A stretch of DNA of 64,000 nucleotides from assembly GCF_964340395.1 (NCBI RefSeq), contig NC_135557.1, forward strand, positions 25,911,114-25,975,113. Reading direction: 5' to 3'. Within the stretch, counting starts at the first letter, position 1. Each line of letters opens with the position of its first letter. The DNA comes from Glandiceps talaboti (taxonomy: Eukaryota; Hemichordata; Enteropneusta; Spengelidae). The translations under genes were made by a program, and so were the position numbers. Below, piece by piece: positions 24,601-38,001 of this stretch. The notes beneath the pieces are model-generated. The model saw nothing but the letters and a program-made list of their open reading frames with translations, did not search any database and was not told where the DNA came from.

Positions 24601-27600
24601 AACAAATTACCCAGTATTCAGTTGTGCTAACAAATTACCCAGTGTTCAGTTGTGCTAACGAATTACCCAGTGTTCAGTTGTGTTAACAAATTATACAGTG
24701 TTCAATTGTGTTAACAAATTATACAGTGTTCAGTTGTGCTAACAAATTACCCAGTGTTCAGTTGTGCTAACAAATTACCCAGTGTTCAGTTGTGCTAACA
24801 AATTATACAGTGTTCAGTTGTGCTAACAAATTATACAGTGTTCAGTTGTGCTAACAAATTACCCAGTGTTCAGTTGTGCTAACAAATTATACAGTGTTCA
24901 GTTGTGCTAACAAATTATCCAGTGTTCAGTTGTGCTAACAAATTATCCAGTGTTCAGTTGTGTTAACAAATTACCCAGTGTTCAGTTGTGCTAACAAATT
25001 ATACAGTGTTCAGTTGTGCTAACAAATTACCCAGTGTTCAGTTGTGCTAACAAATTACCCAGTGTTCAGTTGTGCTAACAAATTATCCAGTGTTCAGTTG
25101 TGCTAACAAATTACCCAGTGTTCAGTTGTGCTAACAAATTACCCAGTGTTCAGTTGTGCTAACAAATTACCCAGTGTTCAGTTGTGCTAACAAATTACCC
25201 AGTGTTCAGTTGTGCTAACAAATTACCCAGTGTTCAGTTGTGCTAACAAATTACCCAGTGTTCAGTTGTGCTAACAAATTACCCAGTGTTCAGTTGTGCT
25301 AACAAATTACCCAGTGTTCAGTTGTGCTAACAAATTATCCAGTGTTCAGTTGTGCTAACAAATTACCCAGTGTTCAGTTGTGTTAACAAATTACCCAGTG
25401 TTCAGTTGTGCTAACAAATTACCCAGTGTTCAGTTGTGCTAACAAATTACCCAGTGTTCAGTTGTGCTAACAAATTACCCAGTGTTCAGTTGTGCTAACA
25501 AATTACCCAGTGTTCAGTTGTGCTAACAAATTACCCAGTGTTCAGTTGTGCTAACAAATTACCCAGTGTTCAGTTGTGCTAACAAATTACCCAGTGTTCA
25601 GTTGTGCTAACAAATTACCCAGTGTTCAGTTGTGCTAACAAATTACCCAGTGTTCAGTTGTGCTAACAAATTACCCAGTGTTCAGTTGTGCTAACAAATT
25701 ACCCAGTGTTCAGTTGTGCTAACAAATTACCCAGTGTTCAGTTGTGCTAACAAATTATCCAGTGTTCAGTTGTGCTAACAAATTACCTGTGAGTAATAGT
25801 AGATAGGATATCCCGGTCCATGGGCATACTTAACCATAAAATCTGGTACCATGTCATCATTGTAATAACCAGGGGCTGGGGTACTGAAAATACACAACAT
25901 AAAGAATTAATATATAAACTTAGATACTGAAACTTTCAATCTGTACAAATATTCAGACTGACTAATTTTTACTTATTACAATATACACATACCTATAAGA
26001 TTCAGAGGAAGGCATTGTAAAATTCCATATATAGGTGTATGTATCCCCATCAATAGCTACCACTGTTGAATTATACATCGCCATGACGATATCTTTGACA
26101 CCATCATCTGTCAGGTCAACCAATACTGGTGGTGTCATCACACCTTTGAAATTGTCTCTATATAGTTCCTTGGCCTACTCCATGTGACAAGACAAATATA
26201 TATGTGAAAACAAAAGAAACACAGTTACACCTGTGAGGGCGCTACACAAGTATACTTTGGAAATGACAGCACACTCCACAGAGTTAGTCAACAGGCTAGT
26301 AGTACCTTGTAGCCTTCACTTCCGAACTGTCTACCAGTTCCTTATCTTAGAATCATATACAGAATGATCAGAATACATTTTTGGCAGCAAATGAGATGTG
26401 TACATTACAGATATTGGTATAATTAACTAGAGCACAAAAATAGACTAGTTAGTATCCATGTATAAAGTCATATCAACTACCATTATTGTTTTAAGTACGC
26501 AAAATCTACCTGAGTTCCCTAGGTATTTTAACAGGGTTCCCTGATGACATTATCATGGTGTTTAAGTATGGAAATTCTACCTGAGTTCCTAAGGTGCTTT
26601 ATCATCATTCCCAACTGACGTCACTGTTCAAGGTTTCGAAATCTATGACAGTTTTACTAGATCCCAGCTTTTACTTCCTTACATTTTGTTCTCTACAAGT
26701 ACAATATCAAATGTCAGATCAAAATGTTTGAACAAAGTAATTAATTCATGCATATAATCTACATAAATTGCCATGATTTACATAATGACTAAATATGGAT
26801 TGGTTAATCAGTAATGACATTTGGACTCCTTATCTTGACCTCTATAAACCAATGCGACACCAAATATGGTTGTTTCTCCTGCCCACATACATATTTACAT
26901 ATTTCCCTTGTCCTTCTGCTGGCTACCACCACAATAAAAAGAGAAGTGTACACAGCATAAACGTTATAATCATTATCAACAATAATTCATGTCTTACATT
27001 TTGCCACTTGAAAAAATCAATGTTTTCTATCAAATTCAATTCTAATACTACTTCCATCTGATAATAATGATACTGGGGTGTATTCATTTATTTTCCATAA
27101 CTTTTTCAGTTTAAAATTTGTAATTACTAATATTCATTTATTTATTACCATTGTCTTTATAATAGTTGTGTAATACAATTCTATAAAGTTATATTTAAAT
27201 TGTCATGTAATATATATGCAAATTGTCATGTAATATGTACGTAAATTGTCATGTAATATATATCTAAATTGTCATGTAATATGTGTAAATTGCCATGTAA
27301 TATACATGTAAATTGTCATGTAATATGTACGTAAATTGTCATGTAATATATATCTAAATTGTCATGTAATATGTGTCAATTGCCATGTAATATACATGTA
27401 AATTGTCATGTAATATACTTGTAACTTGTCATGTAATATATATCTAAATTGTCATGTAATATGTGTAAATTGCCATGTAATATACATGTAAATTGTCATG
27501 TAATGTACATGTAAATTGTCATGTAATATACATGTAAATTATCATGTAATGTATATAAATTATCATGTAATATATGTAAATTATGTAATATATATAAATT

Positions 27601-27603
27601 ATG

Positions 27604-27698
<95 letters not shown>

Positions 27699-30205
27699 CA
27701 TGTAATATATATGTAAATGGTCATGTAATATATATATATGTAAATGTGCATGTAATATATATGTAAATGGTCATGTAATATATATAAATGGTCATGTAAT
27801 ATATGAATTGTCATGTAATATATGTAAATTGTCATGTAATACTGAGTGACTTCAATAAAGTATACAAACGCTACAAACTGTGTAGTATTTTAGTAAAGAC
27901 GAATTGATATACAACCAGTGACAGGCAAAGGAACTTGTAACAAACAGTGAAAGTAAACCACTGATTTGGATTAATAACACTTGGCTCAGCATGTTGGAAG
28001 TACAGAGATAAGTACAATATTACATCATTTGAAAAGAACAGTTTTATGGCCTCTTTACACAATAGTTCACATACACAAACGAATTGCACTTTTCCTGGCA
28101 TTTCATTTACACGTAAAGAGGCCATAAAACTGTTCAAATCAAAACAGAAAATGTACAGGGGTTCTCACTTGGCCAGTTGAGTCGACTCTAGTCTTACTGA
28201 ACATAAAAAAATGAATGTGAACAGTTTATGTCGACTCTGTGTTAAACTTAGGTCAGGTACAATGGGGTGTTTAGAGTCAACTTATCTGTTGTGTCTGACA
28301 CAAAATTCCATTTGATTATATAAATGTATTTAGTTTCCCAGATAAAGAGGGTTCCAGGGTTAAAGTTCAGGGTTGCTGCTAAATGATTGGAACAAATGAA
28401 AGCTATGCTAATATTGGATGATTTTGGTATGTGATCTGTGTCAGGTACAAAAATTCAGTGTGAATAGAGTCCCAAATCCAGCTTATTAGTTTTACTACTT
28501 TATGTCACCTCAGAGTGAAACTCACATTTCTAGTCTGAACATTGTAATAATACAAGTCTCAGTATTTCCAACATTCTTTGCCAAGTGTTATTAATTCAAT
28601 TCATTTATTTATTTACTTTCCAAGTTTGTACAAGTTCTGCTTGTAAATGCTTATCTGTCACTGGTTGTAAATGCTTGTCTGTCACTGGTTGTAAATGTTT
28701 GCCTGTCACTGCTTGTAAGTGCTTGCCTGTCACTGGTTGTAACAAACCTTATTGATATGCCCTTGATATAAATCCTGTAACGATATCACCCATAACGATC
28801 CACCATGTGCTTCACCACCAGTTCCAAACAATACAATTTCTTTATTATTCTTGTCATAATATACCTGTAACCATAACAACAGAAAGCAAACACTGTCAAT
28901 TGTGCATCAAAAATTTTCAATATGAATTTATGATATACAGAATGAGATGCAAACTGAATTCTATATATGGTAACCTGAATTCTATATATGGCATTGGTAA
29001 ACTGAATTCTATATATGGTAAACTGAATTTTATATATGGTAAACTGAATTCTACATATGGTAAACTGAATTTTATATATGGTAAACTGAATTCTATATAT
29101 GGTAACCTGAATTCTATATATGGCATTGGTAAACTGAAATCTATATATGGTAACCTGAATTCTATATATGGTAAACTGAATTCTATATATGGTAAACTGA
29201 ATTCTACATATGGTAAACTGAATTCTATATATGGTAAACTGAATTCTATATATGGTAAACTGAATTCTATATATGGCATTGGTAAACTGAATTCTACATA
29301 TGGTAACCTGAATTCTATATATGGCATTGGTAAACTGAATTCTATATATGGTAAACTGAATTCTATATATGGCATTGGTAAACTGAATTCTACATATGGT
29401 AACCTGAATTCTATATATGGCATTGGTAAACTGAATTCTACATATGGTAACCTGAATTCTATATATGGCATTGGTAAACTGAAATCTATATATGGTAAAC
29501 TGAATTCTATATATGGTAAACTGAATTCTATATATGGTAAACTGAATTCTATATATGGTAAACTGAATTCTATATATGGCATTGGTAAACTGAATTCTAC
29601 ATATGGTAACCTGAATTCTATATATGGCATTGGTAAACTGAAATCTATATATGGTAAACTGAATTCTATATATGGTAACCTGAATTCTATATATGGTAAA
29701 CTGAATTCTATATATGGTACACTGAATTCTATATATGGCATTGGTAAACTGAATTCTATATATGGTACACTGAATTTTATATATGGCATTGGTAAACTGA
29801 ATTCTATATATGGTAAACTGAATTCTATATATGGTAAACTGAATTCTATATATGGTAAACTGAATTCTATATATGGTAAACTGAATTCTATATATGGTAA
29901 ACTGAATTCTATATATGGCATTGGTAAACTGAATTCTATATATGGTAAACTGAATTCTATATACATGGTAAACTGAATTCTATATATGGTAAACTGAATT
30001 CTATATATGGTACACTGAATTCTATATATGGTAAACTGAATTCTATATATGGTAAACTGAATTCTATATATGGTAAACTGAATTCTATATATGATAAACT
30101 GAATTCTATATATGGTAAACTGAATTCTATATACATGTTTGGTAAACTGAATTCAATATATGGCATTGGTAAACTGAATTCTATATGTGGGAATATAACC
30201 ATGTC

Positions 30206-30274
<69 letters not shown>

Positions 30275-33200
30275 GACAGACAGACAGACAGACAGGCAGG
30301 CAGGCAGGCAGGCAGGCAGACAGACAGACAGACAGACAGTCAGAGTGTCGAGATGAGTTTATATCTTTTTGAGTTCATTTCTCAGTCTGTAAGGTATGAC
30401 GTATGATGGGGCGCCCCCACACATCAGTATTAAGAGAGGAGGCCAGTGAGAGCAGAACGACACAGCAACTATCTTACAGTCTAATTTCTCACAAGTTTTA
30501 TTTCTTTTCTAGCTTAACTGCCACGTCACACAAACTACCCATGTCTGATACTAGACTACTATGTATAGTCAGATGATGTAGTCATAGTAACCGATAGTCA
30601 GATTTTTGTACCACTAGACACATTTGTCATAAACTACATCATCTTTTAAGTATGGCACTGTCTAAGATGTATCACTTCGATATTTCGCTGTGTCACATAA
30701 GAAATATCACCTTTGGTTTGGGACAATGCACTAGACAATGTTGTATGGCAGGTTAATTCTGTTTCACCAAACTTGTATTTGTTGTGTGTACAAACACATA
30801 CATACTATGAATGGGGTTCAAACCCCGACCGCAGTGGTAAAAGCTTAGTGGTTTAACTTCTCGGCCACTGACAACCCATAGCAAGTTTATTTAAATTCAT
30901 TGAAATGTTATCAGTGATAAGATATCAGATATCAATTGTTAATACAAACATCTGTGTACACACAACCACCTACATGATTATTGATAAACACTGGAATTAA
31001 TCTCTCAGCTTTTATAAAGAATGAAGTTGTCAAATTTGTACAACTAATTATGCATCTTTTGAAATGAAATCAGTTCTTTGTAATGTACAGGTAGAGAGTG
31101 TGTTTGTGAGAATGAAATCAGTTCATTGTAATGTACAGGTAGAGAGTGTGTTAGTGAGAACAAAAGAAATAGGTTGTGAAACAGGGAAGCAAAATATGAG
31201 AAGTCTTTACAGACGTTTTTTCTCACGAAGAAAATGTGTGTGGGTGGGATGAAAAGTCCTGAGATGACAGACAATGTGTGTGGGTGGAATGAAAAGTCTT
31301 GAGTTGACACGACAATGTGTGTGGGTGGAATGAAAAGTCTTGAGTTGACACGACAATCGATAAAGACACATAATCTGGTACCCATTGATTGAGGGACTGT
31401 AGTTGGGGGGGGGGGGGAGGTGGGAGGGGGTAATTTAATCCCCTCCATGTTTAATAGACTAATAGTTTATTAATAATTATATTTTAGTTAAGTAGTGTGT
31501 TTTAGTTTACTATTTCTGTAGTTTTCTTAACAGATGCAATAAAGATTCTATTCTATAGATATATCTAGTTGAAATATTTAATCTATTGCACTCATTTTTA
31601 TGTATTCATGACGTGACAGTGAGTTTACCTGTTTTTAGTAACCCACTCTTTATAATTATAAGTACAAGAAAGACAACTAAATCAATTAGTTAGTGACAAC
31701 TAGGCCAACGATTTATTAACAATTCAAACCTGGAGTATAATGTGTGTACCTGTTGGAAATGACAATGGAGGTCAAAGGTCACAAATAAGGAAGTAAGACG
31801 AGTGAAGAATTACTATTTGATTAAAGTACTTGGACTGTGTGATATGATATGTTGTAACCTTGTGAAAGACTACATCAAGTCTAAAATTGAGGAACTTACT
31901 GTCAGTCTACTGTGATAAATACTACTGTAATAGTCTAATAAAACCTGCATATGATCAAATAGTCTTAATTGTCACTGATCACAGGCTCTAGATAAGGAAT
32001 GGTGCTGTTTTAACTAAGAGGAGATGAAGTCAATGTTTACAATTATAGTGATTTCACATACTGTCTGGTTCTCAAAGTGTTTTATAATCAGTACTCCTTA
32101 GCACAGCCAATATAATCAGTACTCCTTAGCACAGCCAATATAATCAGTACTCCTAGCCTAGCACAGCCATATAACAGCATAATAGCCCATCTATTTCTTC
32201 AACTTGGGGGGGGGGGGGGGGGGGGGGGGTGCCATTGCATACCTGGTCTACTATATTAAAAGTTAAATTGTTGACATAGCAACCTCTACAGGATAGATGG
32301 TACAAAAACATAAAACAATAATTGATCTAATGGTGACCTTGAAAACAACTAGTAGCATATAATATATTATAGCGTATGATTTCAGATTTCTATAAACTTT
32401 TAGGAAGTGGGTTCAGGGTTGAATTTTAAATTACAGTTAAATACTTCCACCCACACACACACTTATAAGTTGGTTCAGGTGTTCAAAGGGGAATTCCCCA
32501 TTTAGTTTATCAGTCCACAGATTAAATATATCCCCAGGGGAAGTTTATCATTTCTTTGACCAAGTGATTAACTGACAGTATAAAAGGTTACAAACTAACT
32601 ACCAGGTGATGTTAATAGAATCAAGACAGTCGAGACTGTCTTTATACACCTGTTCAACGTACAAGTAGCAGGCCATTACAGCACTCTAGTGACTGTGAGT
32701 GTGATTAAAGACACACTAGTGGATAGGAAAACAGCTGGTGAAGGACAGTGCACCAATAGACAGGTATCGGCTGTTATCAAGGAATTATGTTTCCACAGGT
32801 TAGTATTTTTGATTACTGTACTTAACTTCAGTTTTAGTTATTTTGTAAGTATTTTTCCCCCTGAAAGTAATTAACTCAGTGCATACATTTTGTAGACGTA
32901 TTCTTGAAAATAACAGAACTGTCATTCATAGCTGCATTGACTCAAACACCTTTAAGTTATTGGTTTTTGGGGTTTTTTGAGTACCACAGTTGATGCAGTC
33001 ATGCTAGTGATAACAAAACAGTTTGCTAGACACAAGCAATTATTGTTAACCACAGGTTAACATGAACTATTTCATGTATTTTGAGTAAGTTTCAAAATGA
33101 TATAAATTCCACAGGCTAACATGAACTATTTCATTATGATGAGTGAGTTTGAAACTAGCATAATGGCAGGCTTCATCATATTTATTTTGATATTAGAATT

Positions 33201-33614
33201 CTTCAAATAACTACCGATATATTTCTAAAGATTTTAGACAGTGTATCAATATTTTATTTGCCAAGTGCATGCTGATGTCACTACTGATGGTTGATTTTTC
33301 TCTGTGGCTGCCTTAATATGAATATTTCATATTCTATAGTGGACTTATAGAGACCTATAAAGCCATGAATACACTAATTAACATCACATTAATGAATTCA
33401 GTATAATCATTTGCCTTTTTTTTACTTTTTGACAGAGCAACATGTTTACCTGCTTCAGTTTCACATCCTCCACAAAACATTTTATACATCAAATATCAGT
33501 AATCTCCGATGACATCATAGAGAGAGAAGTAGTCTTTGAGACTCAAGGTAGACCTGAGATTCTACAACATAGCGAAGACATTGGAGATGTGATTATAAAG
33601 AGTGTAGGATGTTC

Positions 33615-33668
<54 letters not shown>

Positions 33669-33784
33669 GTCAACTTACCTAGCTAAAAGTAGTACTGGTA
33701 TAGTCAAAGCTACTCCACTCAACAAACAAAAATGTGAGTAGATATATGTATCTATCCTGCCATCTCTATCTATCTATCTATCTA

Positions 33785-33819
<35 letters not shown>

Positions 33820-36800
33820 GTCTATCTGTCTGTCTGTCTCTGCCTGTCTGCCTGTCTGTCTGTCTGTCTGTCTCTCCATCCATCCATCTATATTATAGTG
33901 CATCATACTAATAAAAACCATCAGTGGAGAAAGACTACTGAAGGTCAAACTATACTACATCCTAAGTCTACTTTTGATATTTTAATATGGTTAGGTAACT
34001 TTAATTATTTCTAACTGTGTTCTAACCATTCATTTATTACAGGTCACATTTTAGAACACCACTACAGGTCAACATTCAGTAAGAGAACGACACTTTTAGA
34101 ATTTAATGACCATAAAGGCCATATCGTTGTCTACAGACAAAGAAACAAGTCAGTTTTTAGAGTCTACGTCACTGATAGAATGTCTTCATCTCAAAGTGAC
34201 AAGTCTGCTGATGACCCCAGACTATTCTACAAGAGACAAGAGACAACGAGTTATGTGACGTATGAGTCTGTCAAGTACAGAGGATACTATCTATGTATGG
34301 AAGGTACAAATTTGACAGTCAGACAACATAGAGGGGGTAATTTCAATGCTGACTTCTTGTTTCATAACATACCTGTTAATTACTAAAGATCACACTACCC
34401 TATTTTTGGCTAATGGTAATCAGCGAAACGAAACGAAACGAAACGAAACGAAACGAAACGAAACACTTTGTTTCGTTTTACTGATTACCATAAGCCCCTA
34501 TTTTTGAGGAAAATAGAAAAGTCAAGCTATGCAATGATGTTGGGACATTCCACTTTTTAACAATAGACAGGTGGGTAGCTTGGGTCTTCCATATTAATTA
34601 TATGTATATAGATGCAATGACTCGAGCCATCATATCTCAAAGTATATTGGAATAGTCCAGCTTTGCTAAAAGAATGAGTAATACCATTTTACAACAGACA
34701 GGGAAGTTTTCAGATTTGGACTCAATCCTATACCTTCCCTACCTTGATGTTAATTGGAATAGTCCAGCTTAGTTAAAACAACTGGGTGATACCATTTTAC
34801 AATAGATAGGCGAGTTTTCAGATTTGGAATCAATCCTATACCTTCCCTACCTTGATGTTAATTGGAATAGTCCAGCTTTGTTAAAACAACTGGGTGATAC
34901 CATTTTACAATAGATGGGCAAGTTTTCAGATTTGAATCAAACCTATACCTACCCTACCTTGATGTAAATTGGAATAGTCCACATCTGCAAAATGACTGGT
35001 TGATACTACTTTGTAGATGGGTTGTTTGATTCTTGAGTTTGAGTCCAACCTATAACATGTACTATCTCTATCTTTAGGGCTGAATTAGCATAACCATCTT
35101 ATCATCTGTTTTTAAAGTAGTTAACAGAGAGGTTGCTAACAATAAGTTGTGATTTTTTTTTTTCATCTCGGCAAGTATAACGCCTTCATGTTATGAAACT
35201 GTGAACACATCACATCACTGAGATATCTATGTTAATTTCACTTGGGATACCCTTGAAAAAAATTTGTATTCACTTTTTATTACAACTGATTCGTTTAAAA
35301 AATAGTAATCAAATGTTTTGTATTTTTAAATCTTGGCTACAGAGTACTCCAAAAGTTTTTTTTGTAAAAAAAGTACTATGCAACAAACATTCCAAGGAAT
35401 GACTTAATTTTTGGTGTCCAGTGATCATGTGATATTTTCACAGTAAATGTAACTATACTACAGTAGTTGCTATGGTTACATCAATTGTAAACACTGTGTG
35501 TTCACATCATAGTATTCCATATTGGAATTTCTATATTATGTACTTTTCATTTCAATATAGTTTTTTTTACATTTTACTTTATATATATATTTATTTAAAA
35601 GATTTTAAAATATTTATCAGGAGTATATCATCATTATTATCAATTCAAATATAACTTTGGTGAAAAACCCCACTGAGGTTTGAAACTTGTTAAATATTCT
35701 AGCCATGTCTATGTTTATTTATCTATCACTGATTATCAATTTTGACTTTGATTTTAACATAATATTCAGGAAGACCTCTTTCGTGTCTTATTGACTTAAA
35801 AAGAAGAACTTGTTTACTTTTATATTGAGTGTGGGGGGAGGGGGAGAGGCTGAAAGTACACAAGACATTGACTATAGGGGGAGGGGGATGAGAGGCTGAA
35901 AATACATGTGGCATTGACTATGTAGTTCCATATCTTACGTGAACTCAATTTACTATCTATTATTGATAGGGTACTTTATCAAAGAGGAAATATATTCAGT
36001 TCACAATGAATAGAATAGAATAGAATAGAATAGAATAGAATAGAATAGAATAGAATAGAATAGAATAGAATAGAATAGAATAGAATAGAATAGAATCTTT
36101 ATTGCATCCGTTAAGAAAACTACATTTCTTCATAGGATTTTCTGCAATAATTGTTTGGTACAGAAAATATATTCAGTTCACAATGGTACAGAACGTATAT
36201 TACAGTTAATTTGGATGGTTTAGCAGTGATTTCATAGAACGTATATTACAGTTAATTTGGATGGTTTAGCAGTGATTTCATAGAACGTATATTACAGTTA
36301 ATTTGGATGGTTTAGCAGTGATTTCATAGGGTTGTTGTTATTTCAAAATTGTGAATTTTAATATTATGGCTTTAATTTTGACTTTATTAGACTAAGTTTT
36401 CTTTTACAAACAGATCTCCAATAATATTGTATTTATTAGTATGACACGTGTGTACTGTCAAACTAAAGAACCATTCAAACCGAAGAGATCTGAAATATTA
36501 CACAACGTCAAACCAAAGGTCATTTTGTTTATTTGACTAAGTTTTCTTTTACAAACAGATCTGAAATATTACACAACGTCAAACCAAAGGTCATTTTGAA
36601 TTTACTAATTTTGTTTTATAACTATCTGAAATACTACAACTCAAACCATAAATGTTGTAGTATATAGTCCTTCCTGTCATCATTACTTATACACAAATGA
36701 GTCTGTCTTTTTATCATTGTTACATTATTTTTTTGACTACTTTTACAACTTACACTCTAAACTTTTTCACTTTATTTAAAAATTAATATGTGTTAATAAA

Positions 36801-37787
36801 ACAGTATCTTAACCCTAATCCTGTTTTACCCAACATGTAATTTTTTATGTACAAACAAATACCCCCAACCCCCCAACCCCCCCCAACCCCAACCCCCACC
36901 AGTAGAAAGATTTAACTGGTTTTCAAAACACAAACTTGAAACTCAGTCCCTGCAATGGATCAATCTGTTGGCTAAGACTAAAGTATGCAGTCAAAAATGT
37001 CTGGTAATAATTTTTAAGTTTTTGTTTGAATAATTAGTTAATTTATTTTAATAATGTGCTCAGGTCTTTGATCATATCTTACTATAGCCACTATATCAAT
37101 AATATATATATAGTATATTTTCATTATATTATTACAGTTTGTGAGAAATCTTGGCTTTTATTTACATTTACTGTATTTGAACAAGAGAGCTTAATATTTT
37201 TGTGTAGTTTACATGTGTACATACCATCCATACATCCATCCATCCATCCATCCATCCATCCATCCATCCATCCATCCATCCATCCATCAATCAATCAATC
37301 AATCAATCAAAAGAATTTGTATATCCCAAACCCAAATACGACATAATGTTCTATGGCACTGAACTGGAACAAAAGTAGATCATTGTAAAAAGTTAGAAAG
37401 TTGTTGTAAACAGATATGTCATGATATTCTTCTTGAATTTAGCGACAGTGGGTAATGAATGAAGTTCAAGTGGTATATAATAAGGGCTGACAATGTCATT
37501 TATTTTCTGTATTTGTTGTCTTTTTCAATAATTATTTTATGAAATAAAAAGATTCTTCATAATCTATTTAAAATCTGGTTCTAATTAAGTCTTTTATAAA
37601 ACTTACAATATTATACTTTTGCTAAATATTAGACCACGACCTCCAAACAAAACAGTTCAAATTTATTGTATTCATATTTTTTCACTTATTTTAAAATAAT
37701 AAAATTGACAACAACAGTCGGCATTGGTAGTTGATACAACAAGGATACACACACAGCCATACACAGGCATATAATTTATTTCTACAA

Positions 37788-37851
<64 letters not shown>

Positions 37852-37948
37852 ACACACACACACACACATACACACACACATACACACACACACATACACA
37901 CACACACACATACACACACATACACACACACACACACACATACACACA

Positions 37949-38001
<53 letters not shown>

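Noticed and set aside
22849-25787. CRISPR-like array of 28-bp repeats
   Set aside because: Units are contiguous with no unique spacers, and the region is inside a eukaryotic gene; it is an intronic satellite.
28807-29976. 389-codon plus frame with KLNSIYG repeats and its minus-strand counterpart
   Set aside because: A 21/27-bp satellite without stops on either strand, lying in a FAM234-like intron near an acceptor.
33442-34386. Reading the IL-1-like protein as an FGF
   Set aside because: FGFs share the beta-trefoil, but the [14 protein letters not shown] block and lack of a signal peptide fit IL-1/IL-18 better. Not fully excluded.
36861-36900. Interstitial telomere-like AACCCC tract
   Set aside because: The repeats are irregular and do not match a metazoan TTAGGG pattern; more likely a C-rich simple repeat.
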